Assembly: GCA_947454955.1 (NCBI GenBank)
Contig: CANGLW010000012.1
Span: 1-64,000 of the forward strand
Source: Comamonadaceae bacterium
Lineage (GTDB): Bacteria > Pseudomonadota > Gammaproteobacteria > Burkholderiales > Burkholderiaceae_C
Length of the DNA stretch: 64,000 nt
Reading direction: 5' to 3'
In this document: piece after piece, positions 18,206-26,347 of the stretch
Layout: every line of letters begins with the position of its first letter
How positions within the stretch are numbered: position 1 is the stretch's first letter
Made by a program: the position numbers and the translations under genes
The notes under the pieces: generated by a model
Databases searched by the model: none
What the model saw: the letters and a program-made list of their open reading frames with translations, nothing else
What the model was told of the DNA's origin: nothing

Positions 18206-19183
18206 ATGCAACGACGTCATTGGCTGCAAGCCGCATTGCTTTCAACCCTGAGCAGCACCAAGTTGTTCGCCTGGGCGCAAGGTGCATACCCGGCCAAGCC
18301 CATCAAGCTCATCGTGCCCTTGGCCGCAGGCAGTGCAGTGGACAATGCCGCGCGCATCGTCACCTTGAAAATGGCCTCAACCTTGGGTGCATCAATGGCG
18401 GTGGAGAACATCGCGGGTGCCTCCGGGCAAATTGGTACGGATCGTGTGGCCAAGTCTGCACCCGATGGCTACACCCTGGGTGGGTTCAACGACAGCATCA
18501 TGACCATGCTGCCCAACCTCAACAACAAACTGCCTTGGGACATCGTGCGTGATTTTGAGCCGGTGTCACTCGTGGCCACGGTGGAATGGTGTTTAGTGGT
18601 AGCCGCTGACTCGCCCATCAAAAACGTGGCCGAGTTCATTCAGCAAGCGCGGCAAGCACCCGGCAAAATCAATTACGGTTCAGGCGGCAACGGCAGCCCA
18701 CAACACATCGCCATGGCCTTGTTTGCCAGCCAAGCCAACTTGCAACTTACCCATGTGCCCTACAAAGGCGCCACCCAAGCGGCAGTGGGTGTGGCCGGTA
18801 AAGAAGTGGATGCGGCCTTTCAAGGCATTGCCACAGTGAGCGGCCTCATCAAAGCCGGCAAACTCAAATTGCTGGCGGTGTGCACCCCCAAACGCTTGCC
18901 GCAGTTTGCTGATATTCCCACCGTGTCTGAATCGGGCTTGGCTGGGTTTGAGTTCAATTCTTGGTTTGCCATGATGGCCCCTGCCGGCACGCCCAAAGCC
19001 ATCACGCAGCGCTTGCAACAAGAGGTGGTCAAGGCGTTGGCAGATGCTCAAGTGAAAGAGCAATTGAGTGGCCTGGGCTTATCGCCACGAGGCAGCACGC
19101 CTGAGGAATTGGCCACCGCACTGAGCGCGCAGCTTGCACGTTATGACCGGCTGTTCAAGCAAGCCGGCATCACGGCCGACTGA
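18206..19183 (+). CDS. Bug-family solute receptor of the garD operon
   Basis: A 325-residue periplasmic receptor. The N-terminus MQRRHWLQAALLSTLSSTKLF with a later AWAQG looks like a signal peptide, possibly twin-arginine-like. Then come YPAKPIKLIVPLAAGSAVDN, GSGGNGSPQHIAMALF and THVPYKGATQAAVG, all family-typical. AAGGAG lies 7 bases before the ATG at 18206, which settles the start against an upstream TTG. It is the last gene of the operon, so galactarate or a related acid is a reasonable ligand guess. Confidence 0.9.
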   Translation: MQRRHWLQAALLSTLSSTKLFAWAQGAYPAKPIKLIVPLAAGSAVDNAARIVTLKMASTLGASMAVENIAGASGQIGTDRVAKSAPDGYTLGGFNDSIMTMLPNLNNKLPWDIVRDFEPVSLVATVEWCLVVAADSPIKNVAEFIQQARQAPGKINYGSGGNGSPQHIAMALFASQANLQLTHVPYKGATQAAVGVAGKEVDAAFQGIATVSGLIKAGKLKLLAVCTPKRLPQFADIPTVSESGLAGFEFNSWFAMMAPAGTPKAITQRLQQEVVKALADAQVKEQLSGLGLSPRGSTPEELATALSAQLARYDRLFKQAGITAD

Positions 19184-19219
19184 GCCTCGCTGCTCATTCA
19201 AAACGCATTTAAAGCGCGG

Positions 19220-20092
19220 TCACAGGGCGTTGAGCGGGATCTTCACGTAGGCGATACCGTTGCTTTCTTTGGGTGGCATCTCGCCCGCGCGAATGTTGAT
19301 TTGCACCGCGGGCAAGATGAGCACAGGCATCTCAAGCGTCGCATCACGTTGGGTGCGCATGGTCACAAATTGGTCTTGGGTCACACCGTCATGCACATGG
19401 ATGTTTCTGGCCTTTTGTTCCGCCACCGTGGTCTCGAAAGCCACAGGCCTGTCTGTCGGTGGATAGTCGTGGCACATGAACAAACGGGTCTGCGGTGGCA
19501 GGCTCAAAATTTTGCCAATCGATGCGAACAGCGTTGACGCATCACCACCCGGGAAGTCGCAGCGCGCCGTGCCCACATCGGGCATGAACAGGGTGTCACC
19601 CACAAACACCGCATCGCCAATTTGGTAGGCCACACAAGCTGGGGTATGCCCGGGAACTGAAAGCACTTTGCCTGTGAGCGAGCCAATCGCAAAGCTCTCG
19701 TTGTCCGCCATCAAATGGTCGAACTGTGAACCGTCCTGCTTGAACTCTGGCTCCAGATTGAAGATGCCTTTGAACACCTTTTGCACTTGGGTGATGCGGC
19801 TGCCAATCGCCACTTGACCACCTAAACGCTGCTTCAAATAGGGCGCAGCGCTCAGGTGATCGGCATGCGCGTGGGTTTCCAGAATCCATGTCACCTTCAA
19901 GTCATGCGCTTTGAGGTAATCAATCACGTCATCAGCGGAGCTGGTCTTGGTGCGGCCTGACTTCGGGTCGTAATCGAGCACCGAGTCGATGATGGCGCAA
20001 GCACTGCCCTGCCCAGCGTGAACCACGTAAGTGACGGTCCAGGTTGCTTTGTCAAAGATGCCGTGAACTTGAGGCTGGGTTGTGGTGGTCAT
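19220..20092 (-). CDS. persulfide dioxygenase-like metallo-beta-lactamase protein (ETHE1/Blh type)
   Basis: A 290-residue MBL-fold protein. The metal site ETHAHADHLS has H74, H76, D78 and H79, and further ligands are in SVPGHTPACVAYQ and FMCHDYPP. This is the pattern of ETHE1-like persulfide dioxygenases, which oxidise glutathione persulfide to sulfite with iron. Unlike the fused Blh protein of Xylella or Agrobacterium, no rhodanese-like domain is attached. It is divergent from a BigR-like repressor, and the two share a compact regulatory region, which supports a role in sulfide detoxification. Confidence 0.85.
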   Translation of the reverse strand: MTTTTQPQVHGIFDKATWTVTYVVHAGQGSACAIIDSVLDYDPKSGRTKTSSADDVIDYLKAHDLKVTWILETHAHADHLSAAPYLKQRLGGQVAIGSRITQVQKVFKGIFNLEPEFKQDGSQFDHLMADNESFAIGSLTGKVLSVPGHTPACVAYQIGDAVFVGDTLFMPDVGTARCDFPGGDASTLFASIGKILSLPPQTRLFMCHDYPPTDRPVAFETTVAEQKARNIHVHDGVTQDQFVTMRTQRDATLEMPVLILPAVQINIRAGEMPPKESNGIAYVKIPLNAL

Positions 20093-20108
20093 GATTTGAT
20101 TTAAGTTT

Positions 20109-20123
20109 TCAATAGTTTATTGA
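20109..20123. promoter_or_regulatory. BigR-type operator 1
   Basis: TCAATAGTTTATTGA is a perfect inverted repeat with 6-base arms and a 3-base spacer. It covers the -10 box of the leftward dioxygenase promoter and part of the -35 box of the rightward regulator promoter. Confidence 0.7.
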
Positions 20124-20142
20124 CTGATAGATTCAAAGTCAA
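20114..20142 (-). promoter_or_regulatory. promoter of the persulfide dioxygenase gene
   Basis: On the minus strand the -35 box TTGACT (20137-20142) and the -10 box TAAACT (20114-20119) are 17 bases apart. Transcription would start near 20107, about 15 bases before the ATG at 20092. Confidence 0.6.
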
Positions 20143-20148
20143 TAGAAT
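20120..20148 (+). promoter_or_regulatory. promoter of the bigR-like operon, apparently leaderless
   Basis: The -35 box TTGACT (20120-20125) and the -10 box TAGAAT (20143-20148, 5 of 6 consensus) are 17 bases apart. The predicted start, 6-7 bases after the -10 box, coincides with the ATG at 20155. No ribosome-binding sequence precedes that ATG, so the message is probably leaderless. Confidence 0.65.
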
Positions 20149-20153
20149 GTTGA
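20139..20153. promoter_or_regulatory. BigR-type operator 2
   Basis: TCAATAGAATGTTGA has the same 6-3-6 layout as operator 1, with one imperfect pair. Its centre is 30 bases from that of operator 1, about three helical turns. It covers the -10 box of the rightward promoter and part of the -35 box of the leftward one. Confidence 0.65.
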
Positions 20154-20154
20154 C

Positions 20155-20490
20155 ATGAGCACTTCGAAAAAGTCCAACAGCCTTGAGTTGACGCAAATGC
20201 AAAACGGCGCCGGCCAAGCCTGCAAGTTGATGAAGGTCTTGGCCAACCCAGACCGCTTGATGATTCTTTGCCAATTGTCAAAAGGTGAATTGCGGGTCGG
20301 CGAGATTGAAGAGCAATTGGGCATTGTGCAACCTACCCTGTCGCAGCAACTCACCGTGCTGCGTGACGAAGCGCTGGTCAGCACCCGTCGCGACGGTAAA
20401 AACATTTACTACCAACTCGACAGCCCGCAAGCGCTGGCGGTCATCAAGGCCTTGTACAAACAATTTTGCCAACCCGGCATGGAGAAATGA
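20155..20490 (+). CDS. bigR: BigR/SqrR-like ArsR-family persulfide sensor
   Basis: A 111-residue winged-helix repressor; the recognition helix is VQPTLSQQLTVLRDEALV. Two cysteines, C39 (MILCQL) and C105 (KQFCQP), are 66 residues apart. That is the spacing of the redox pair in Xylella BigR and Rhodobacter SqrR, which form a disulfide or tetrasulfide on exposure to reactive sulfur. It is divergent from the persulfide dioxygenase and followed directly by two sulfur-transport genes. Control of both directions through the two operators is inferred. Confidence 0.88.
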   Translation: MSTSKKSNSLELTQMQNGAGQACKLMKVLANPDRLMILCQLSKGELRVGEIEEQLGIVQPTLSQQLTVLRDEALVSTRRDGKNIYYQLDSPQALAVIKALYKQFCQPGMEK

Positions 20491-20924
20491 TGAACATCGA
20501 CTGGACACACTTCACGCCCTGGCTCTCGCTGGGGGGCGGCCTGCTGTTGGGCTTGGCCTCGGCCCTGTTCATCTTGGTCAACGGCCGTATTTTGGGCATC
20601 AGCGGTATTGTGGGTGGGCTGATCAGCCCCCTCAAAGGGGATGTGGGCTGGCGCATCTCATTTTTGTTGGGTATGGCTGCTGCACCTTTGGTAGCAAGCT
20701 TTGTATTTCCACAGCTACTTAGCGCACCGCGCATTGACGCAGGCCTGATCGCGTTGGTCGCAGCTGGCTTGCTGGTGGGCTTTGGCACACGCTTGGGCTC
20801 GGGCTGCACCAGCGGGCATGGTGTCTGCGGCTTGTCGCGGCTCTCGCCTCGCTCCTTGGTTTCCACCCTGACCTTCATGGGCTTGGGGTTCACTGTTGTT
20901 TACATCGCTCGTCACCTGATCTAA
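20490..20924 (+). CDS. YeeE/YedE-family sulfur transport protein, first half
   Basis: A 144-residue membrane protein with about four hydrophobic spans. The conserved motif GSGCTSGHGVCGLSRLSPRS near residues 100-120 is typical of YeeE/YedE (DUF395) proteins, which move thiosulfate or other sulfur groups past conserved cysteines. Two ATGs are adjacent at 20487 and 20490; the second gives better spacing from GGAG at 20481. It overlaps the bigR stop and is 9 bases before its partner. Confidence 0.87.
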   Translation: MNIDWTHFTPWLSLGGGLLLGLASALFILVNGRILGISGIVGGLISPLKGDVGWRISFLLGMAAAPLVASFVFPQLLSAPRIDAGLIALVAAGLLVGFGTRLGSGCTSGHGVCGLSRLSPRSLVSTLTFMGLGFTVVYIARHLI

Positions 20925-20933
20925 GGCCACACC

Positions 20934-21353
20934 ATGCAACACCGTCTCAGTGAATTTTTAGTGGGCCTGTTGTTCGGCCTGGGTCTCTTGCTCTCAGGCA
21001 TGACCGACCCCGGCAAAGTGCTGGGCTTTCTGGATGTGTTCGGCCTGTGGGATCCGTCCCTGGCCCTGGTCATGGGTGGCGCGATTGCCGTGGGATTTTT
21101 TGCTTTTGCCTTGGCTAAAAAACGCACGCAGAATTTTCTGGGTGGCGCCATGCGCCTGCCTGGCAGCCATGACATCGACCGCCGCTTGGTCATCGGCGCG
21201 GCATTGTTTGGCGCAGGCTGGGGGCTGGCGGGTTTTTGTCCAGGGCCGGCCTTGGTCTCGCTGGCTGCAGGTCAGCCCAAAGCAGCGGTGTTCGTTGTCA
21301 GCATGTTGGCGGGCATGGCCTTGTTCGAGGCCATGCTGCGCCGTTCAAACTAA
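20934..21353 (+). CDS. YeeE/YedE-family sulfur transport protein, second half
   Basis: A 139-residue membrane protein with four hydrophobic spans, starting with LLFGLGLLLSGMTDPGKVLGFLD. The conserved GWGLAGFCPGPALVSLAAG carries the single pore cysteine typical of the partner subunit (DUF6691-like). The paired small YeeE/YedE genes probably make a two-subunit transporter equivalent to one long YeeE. It is the last gene of the bigR operon and is convergent with the NHL gene, 7 bases apart. Confidence 0.87.
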   Translation: MQHRLSEFLVGLLFGLGLLLSGMTDPGKVLGFLDVFGLWDPSLALVMGGAIAVGFFAFALAKKRTQNFLGGAMRLPGSHDIDRRLVIGAALFGAGWGLAGFCPGPALVSLAAGQPKAAVFVVSMLAGMALFEAMLRRSN

Positions 21354-21360
21354 ACCGCCA

Positions 21361-22551
21361 TCAACGCTTGGGCCAGACCACGCCCTGGTCGCCCATGGCC
21401 ACTTGGCCCATGCCTTTGTAAACAAACTTCTGCAGGCGTTTGCCTTCATAAGTTTCGGTGGTGTAGATGTTGCCCTTGGAGTCGGTGGCAATGCTGTGCA
21501 CGCCATAGAACTGCCCAGGCTGACGACCCCCATCACCAAAGTTGGTGATTTCTTTCAAGGTTTCGCGCACGACAATGCGCACCTTCTCGTTGGTGCCATC
21601 GGCCAAGAAAATAAATTTTTGTTGCGGGTCGCGTGAGAAGGCGATGTCCCACACCGCGCCAGAGGCCAGGGTTTCTTTGGCAAAGTGGGCTTCGCGCACA
21701 AAGGTGCCATCAGGCTTGAAGACCTGCAGGCGGTTAGCCTGGCGGTCACACACATACACCAGGTTGTCCACGCTGCGTTCCACACAGTGCACCGGGTTGC
21801 GGAACTGCTGTGGTGGTGCGGCTGCGGGGTCGAACTTGCCCAGGTCGGCATCGCTAGGCTTGTTACCGTAAGCACCCCAGTAACGTTTCATCTTGCCAGT
21901 GTCGGCATCTAACACCGCAATGCGTTTGTTTTTGTAACCGTCGGCCACATAGGCTTCATTGGTTTTGGGGTCGACCCAAATCTTGGCCACACGTCCGAAG
22001 TTATCCGGGTCATTGCTGCCTTTGCTCGCAGCGTACTTGCCCATTTGCATCAAGAACTTGCCATCGCGGGTGAACTTCAGAATGTGCGCGTCTTTCTCGC
22101 CATTGCCACCAATCCATACATTGCCTTTGTGGTCGATGTGGATGCCGTGGTTGGAATCAGGCCACTCATAACCCTGACCTGGGCCACCCCAGGCCTGAAC
22201 CAAGCGGCCTTGGGGGTCAAACTCCAGCACCGGCGGTGCAGAGGCACAGCACTCACCCACTTTGTTGGTCAGGGCCAACTCATTGAAATGCAAAGTTGAT
22301 GCGCCACGGTGAATGATCCACACATGGTCTTTGTCGTCCACCCAAATGCCAATGGCCATGCCCAGCAACCAATGGTTGGGCAAAGGCATGGGCCACAGGG
22401 GGTCAACCTCAAACACCGGGGCCTCAACAGTTTTGGCCTGTGCGTGCAAGCGCTGCTGAACCAGGGAAGCACCCAAGCCCACGGTGGCCAGCACCAAGAC
22501 CAACACAGACACCACGGTCGACCAACGAACCTGGGGTAAACGATGCATCAT
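21361..22551 (-). CDS. exported NHL-repeat beta-propeller protein
   Basis: A 396-residue protein with an N-terminal signal or anchor segment (VVSVLVLVLATVGLGASLV), then NHL-type repeats, each with an NG-x-IWI or NVWI-like strand: GIWVDDKDHVWIIHRG, GIHIDHKGNVWIGG, IWVDPKTNEAYVADG, VYVCDRQANRLQVF and IATDSKGNIYTTE. Similar proteins are annotated as peptidyl-alpha-hydroxyglycine lyase-like, but no enzyme activity can be assigned. It stands alone between the bigR operon and a divergent HupE-like gene. Confidence 0.75.
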   Translation of the reverse strand: MMHRLPQVRWSTVVSVLVLVLATVGLGASLVQQRLHAQAKTVEAPVFEVDPLWPMPLPNHWLLGMAIGIWVDDKDHVWIIHRGASTLHFNELALTNKVGECCASAPPVLEFDPQGRLVQAWGGPGQGYEWPDSNHGIHIDHKGNVWIGGNGEKDAHILKFTRDGKFLMQMGKYAASKGSNDPDNFGRVAKIWVDPKTNEAYVADGYKNKRIAVLDADTGKMKRYWGAYGNKPSDADLGKFDPAAAPPQQFRNPVHCVERSVDNLVYVCDRQANRLQVFKPDGTFVREAHFAKETLASGAVWDIAFSRDPQQKFIFLADGTNEKVRIVVRETLKEITNFGDGGRQPGQFYGVHSIATDSKGNIYTTETYEGKRLQKFVYKGMGQVAMGDQGVVWPKR

Positions 22552-22623
22552 GACGCGCTCCTAGATGGGGTCTCGCAGACCAGTAGCTCGCATAATTGCC
22601 GCAAGATGCTTCTCTTAGAACCC

Positions 22624-23937
22624 ATGAAAACCCTAAGCGCCCTAAGGTTTCTTTCCTTGATTACCCGCTCAGGCGCAAGCGCGCTGATGGCTTTGGCCTT
22701 GTGGTTCACAGGTTCGGCCTTGGCGCACGACATTCCCGCAGATGTACGCCTCACCTCATGGGCCAGGGTTGAAGGGCAGCAGCTGGTGCTGCTGATGCGT
22801 GCACCCATGTCGGCCATGCGCGAGGCTGACATCCCTTTACGTGGCCCTTACCTGGACATGGACCGCGCAGCCCCCGCCTTGCAGGTGGCTGCCAGGCTGT
22901 GGTTTGTGGACCGCATCAAGGTGAGCGATGCGCAAGGTCAGTTAGCCACGCCGCAACTCACCCATGTGCGTGTGAGCCTGGCGTCGGATGTGTCCTTCAA
23001 CGACTGGGCCAGCGCGACCCAACACCTGCTGCAAGACCCGCCCCTGCAAGACCGCGACCTGGTGTGGCAACAACAGTATCTGGATGCGCGGCTGGTCTAC
23101 ACCCTGCCCTCGACATCTGCGCAGCTGAGCATCGACTTTGATGCCGGCAAGCTCGGTGGGCATGTGCTCAACAATTTCCGTTACCTCGATCAAGAAGGCA
23201 CCGAACGCAGCCTCTTGCTCACCGGTGATGCCGGTCCGGTAGCGATGAACCCCGGTAGCTGGTCGGCCATCCAACGCTTTGCGCTTGATGGCGTGACGCA
23301 CATCCTCTCGGGCCTGGACCACCTGCTGTTCATCGTTTGCCTGGTGTTGGGTAGTCGCTCTTTGCACAGCTTGGTGTGGACCATCACCGGCTTCACAGCA
23401 GCCCACGCCTTGACGCTGAGCCTCTCGGCCCTGGGTTACACGCCTCAAGGCCTGTGGTTTGCGCCTGCGGTGGAGTGGGCGATTGCCGCAAGCATTGTGT
23501 GGGCCGTGCTTGATTTGCTCTTGTGGCCAGAACGTTCACAACGCTGGGTGTTGGCAGGCGCCTTGGGTTTGGTGCACGGCATGGGTTTGTCGTTCGCGCT
23601 GCGCGAAGCCCTGCCCTTTGCGGGTCAGCATGTGGGCTTGGCCCTGGCTTCGTTCAACCTCGGGGTAGAGCTGGGCCAAATGTTGGCGCTCTTGCTGGCC
23701 TGGCCGCTGTGGCTGTGGATGCGCCAACATCCGCGCCGTGACATCTTGCGTTGGGTGGTGTGCGTGCTCATCGCCCACACGGCCTGGCATTGGATGGCGG
23801 AGCGTTGGGAGGTGCTCGGCAAGTTCATCGAAGCCGGCGCGCTCACCCAAGCCAGCACGGATGCGCTGATGTCCCCCTGGCCTTGGGTGCTGTTGATCAC
23901 CCTGGCCATTTGGCAACTGCGCAAACCGACAACCTGA
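22624..23937 (+). CDS. HupE/UreJ-like membrane protein with periplasmic N-domain
   Basis: A 437-residue protein. A signal peptide (LMALALWFTGSALAHDIP) leads a soluble domain of about 200 residues. About seven membrane spans follow from HILSGLDHLLFIVCLVLG onward, with histidines in DHLLF, AAHALTLSL, VHGMGLSFALREALPFAGQH and AHTAWHW. This is the HupE/UreJ_2 pattern; HupE and UreJ relatives carry nickel or cobalt. No hydrogenase or urease genes are near, so the cargo is unknown. An upstream in-frame ATG at 22606 is possible; neither start has a strong ribosome site. Confidence 0.8.
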   Translation: MKTLSALRFLSLITRSGASALMALALWFTGSALAHDIPADVRLTSWARVEGQQLVLLMRAPMSAMREADIPLRGPYLDMDRAAPALQVAARLWFVDRIKVSDAQGQLATPQLTHVRVSLASDVSFNDWASATQHLLQDPPLQDRDLVWQQQYLDARLVYTLPSTSAQLSIDFDAGKLGGHVLNNFRYLDQEGTERSLLLTGDAGPVAMNPGSWSAIQRFALDGVTHILSGLDHLLFIVCLVLGSRSLHSLVWTITGFTAAHALTLSLSALGYTPQGLWFAPAVEWAIAASIVWAVLDLLLWPERSQRWVLAGALGLVHGMGLSFALREALPFAGQHVGLALASFNLGVELGQMLALLLAWPLWLWMRQHPRRDILRWVVCVLIAHTAWHWMAERWEVLGKFIEAGALTQASTDALMSPWPWVLLITLAIWQLRKPTT

Positions 23938-23992
23938 ACCCGCTACTCAAACGGTACAACGCCAACACATGCGCCAACCTACGCGCCAATAT

Positions 23993-24787
23993 ATGCGCCC
24001 TCAACTGCTCATCATCAACCCTAACACCAGCGCCAGTGTCAGCCAGATACTGCAAGACATGGCGGCTCGTGAATTGGGTCAGCAGTGTTTGGTTCGCGTT
24101 CAAACCGCACGACTGGGCGCGAGCTACATCAGTGATGAGGTGTCGTTTGCGATTGCTGGGCATGCCCTGTTGGATGCTTATGCGAAGGACAAAGCTGAGC
24201 CACACCAACGCACACCCGATGCGGTGTTGATCGGCTGCTTCGGTGATCCGGGTTTGCTGGCTTTGCGTCAACTGTGCGATGCGCCGGTGATCGGGCTGGC
24301 GCAGGGTTCCATGCAGATGGCACACGCCAGAGGCCGCTATGCGGTGATCACTGGTGGGCAAGCCTGGGTGCCCATGCTGCACAGGCTGGTCGCGCAGTTG
24401 GGTTTGGATGACCGGCTATCCAGCATCCACGCAGTGGACAAAACCGGTGCACAACTCGCGGCTGACCCGCAGGCAGCCGCGCAAGCACTGGCTGACTTGT
24501 GTGAGCAGGTGCTGGCCCAGGACCCGACCCTGCAAACCATCTTGTTAGGGGGTGCGGCCTTGGGTGGGCTGGCGCAGCCCATCGAGGCCCTGCTGCATGC
24601 ACGCGGCATTCAGCAAATCAACATCATGGACAGCGTGGCCAGCAGTTTGCGTTTTGCAGCCGAGCAAGCCAGCACCTTCGCGGCACAGCGCCCATCCACG
24701 TCGGGGATCGTTCGCGCCTCGAACCCTGTTTCGGGCATGGCCTGCCTGAATGTGTCGCCCGAGCTCCAAGCGCTGCTCAAGCCCTGA
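23993..24787 (+). CDS. hydantoin/Asp-Glu racemase-like protein lacking one catalytic Cys
   Basis: A 264-residue protein beginning MRPQLLIINPNTSASVSQI, the opening of hydantoin racemases. The first catalytic cysteine is present in LIGCFGDPG (C82). At the second position the usual GCAGM-like motif reads LLGGAALGGLA, with Gly (about residue 187) in place of Cys. Two-base racemisation is therefore doubtful. The ATG at 23993 is preferred over one 8 codons upstream. It heads a cluster with a Bug receptor, an NTF2-like protein and a CE4 deacetylase. Confidence 0.78.
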   Translation: MRPQLLIINPNTSASVSQILQDMAARELGQQCLVRVQTARLGASYISDEVSFAIAGHALLDAYAKDKAEPHQRTPDAVLIGCFGDPGLLALRQLCDAPVIGLAQGSMQMAHARGRYAVITGGQAWVPMLHRLVAQLGLDDRLSSIHAVDKTGAQLAADPQAAAQALADLCEQVLAQDPTLQTILLGGAALGGLAQPIEALLHARGIQQINIMDSVASSLRFAAEQASTFAAQRPSTSGIVRASNPVSGMACLNVSPELQALLKP

Positions 24788-24876
24788 GACTTCCGCAGCT
24801 TGCTCCTGGCTTGGCACGCTAGTTGCTAAATGGTCATATGGCTATCGGGCCATCAATGAACCATTCAGGAGTACTC

Positions 24877-25863
24877 ATGAAGCGTCGTGACCTTTTGGCC
24901 GCTGGAGCGGCATCCCTTGTAGCCGCACCAGCATGGGTAGGTGCGCAAAGCGCAGCCTGGCCAACACGCGGACCTGTCAGATTGGTCGCACAGTTCCCAC
25001 CCGGCGGCTTGGTTGACACCGTGTCCCGTTTGATGGCGCCTCACCTCTCACAAGCCCTGGGCCAAACCGTGGTGGTTGAAAACCGCGCAGGCGCGGGCGG
25101 CTTGGTGGGTACAGATTACGTCTCTAAACAAAACCCTGACGGCTACACCCTGCTGGTGAGCCATGCCTCGGTGCATGTGTATGCCACAGCCACCCGCAAA
25201 ACCATGCCGTTTGATGCGGTGAATGATTTCACACACATCGGCATGCTGGTCGAAGCGCCCATGGTCTTGCTGGTGCGTCCGCAATCGCCTTTCCAAACTT
25301 TGGAACAGTACGTCAACGCAGCGAAAACCAAACCCGTGCGTTACGGTTCCTCAGGCATCGGTTCGGCCAACCATCTGTTTGGCGAGATGCTCAAAATTGA
25401 GGGCAAAGCACCTCAGCACGACCACATCCCTTACCAAGGCAGTGCACCCGCCATGCAAGACCTGCTGGGCGGACAAATTGAAAGCCTGTTAGACCCGATC
25501 ACCACCAATGTGGCCCAGCTCAAAGCGGGTTCGCTGCGTGCCTTGGCCGTGTCCACCCCGGCTCGTCTGCCTGGGCTGCCCAACATCCCCACATTTGCTG
25601 AGCAGGGTTACCCCAAACTCACCGGTTCGCAATGGCTGGGCTTGTCGGCGCCCAAAGGCTTGCCAGCCCCCATCGTCCAACGTCTCTCAGCCTTGATTCC
25701 TGAGATCCTGGCCAAGCCGGACATCGCATCGCGCCTGGAAGAACTGCAAACACTGCCGCGCAAATCACCCGTGCTCGGCAATGATTTTGTGAATGTCATC
25801 AACTCACAAATTGACACCTGGCGCGCTGTGGCCAAGCAGGCGCACGTGGAAGTTATTACATAA
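24877..25863 (+). CDS. Bug-family solute receptor
   Basis: A 328-residue periplasmic receptor. MKRRDLLAAGAASLVAAPAW is a signal peptide with a twin-arginine-like RRDLL motif. Next come RLVAQFPPGGLVDTVSR, NRAGAGGLVGTDYVSKQ, GSSGIGSANHLFGEML and DHIPYQGSAP. AGGAG lies 5 bases before the ATG at 24877. No TctA/TctB partners are nearby. Its neighbours suggest a ureide- or amide-like carboxylate ligand, but that is a guess. Confidence 0.88.
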   Translation: MKRRDLLAAGAASLVAAPAWVGAQSAAWPTRGPVRLVAQFPPGGLVDTVSRLMAPHLSQALGQTVVVENRAGAGGLVGTDYVSKQNPDGYTLLVSHASVHVYATATRKTMPFDAVNDFTHIGMLVEAPMVLLVRPQSPFQTLEQYVNAAKTKPVRYGSSGIGSANHLFGEMLKIEGKAPQHDHIPYQGSAPAMQDLLGGQIESLLDPITTNVAQLKAGSLRALAVSTPARLPGLPNIPTFAEQGYPKLTGSQWLGLSAPKGLPAPIVQRLSALIPEILAKPDIASRLEELQTLPRKSPVLGNDFVNVINSQIDTWRAVAKQAHVEVIT

Positions 25864-25899
25864 TCAATCAGACATGAAGCAGCTGCAGGAGAACCTCGT

Positions 25900-26340
25900 T
25901 TGAACACCGTCACCAGCCACACCGATCCGTCAACGCAGGCAGGTTGGATCGTCAACGAATTCCTGCGGCTGATCATGATTCCCGATCCGCAGTCGGCCAG
26001 CCGTTACACCGCGCCGGACATGAAGATCATTTTCACCGGCAAGCGCCCCATGCGCGAGCCTGCAGACTGCACCAAATTCAACGCTTCGCGCTACAAATGG
26101 GTGAAAAAAAGCATCGAACGCACCGATGTGGTGATTCCGAGCGCCCAAGAAGCAGCCTTAGGTGAGACGGTGGTGTACAGCATCGGCACCTTGTATGGCG
26201 AATGGCCCGATGGTCAGCCCTTTGAGGGCAACCGCTATGTGGACCGGTATGTGGTGAAAAACGGTTTGATCACCCAGATGGATGTGTGGAACGACAGCGC
26301 CGAATGGATCTTGGTGCGCGCTGGCATGGCCGTCCTTTAA
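25900..26340 (+). CDS. NTF2/SnoaL-like small protein with TTG start
   Basis: A 146-residue protein with the cone-like fold pattern of SnoaL/NTF2 proteins: an N-terminal helix (WIVNEFLRLIMIPDPQSA), then ETVVYSIGTLYGEWPDGQPF, NRYVDRYVVKNGLITQMDVW and NDSAEWIL. The family contains isomerases, dehydratases and non-enzymes. The start is a TTG at 25900 with AGGAG 8 bases upstream; no ATG fits before residue 25. It is 36 bases after the Bug gene and 7 bases before the deacetylase gene, so it is very likely in one operon with both. Confidence 0.7.
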   Translation: MNTVTSHTDPSTQAGWIVNEFLRLIMIPDPQSASRYTAPDMKIIFTGKRPMREPADCTKFNASRYKWVKKSIERTDVVIPSAQEAALGETVVYSIGTLYGEWPDGQPFEGNRYVDRYVVKNGLITQMDVWNDSAEWILVRAGMAVL

Positions 26341-26347
26341 ATTTTTT

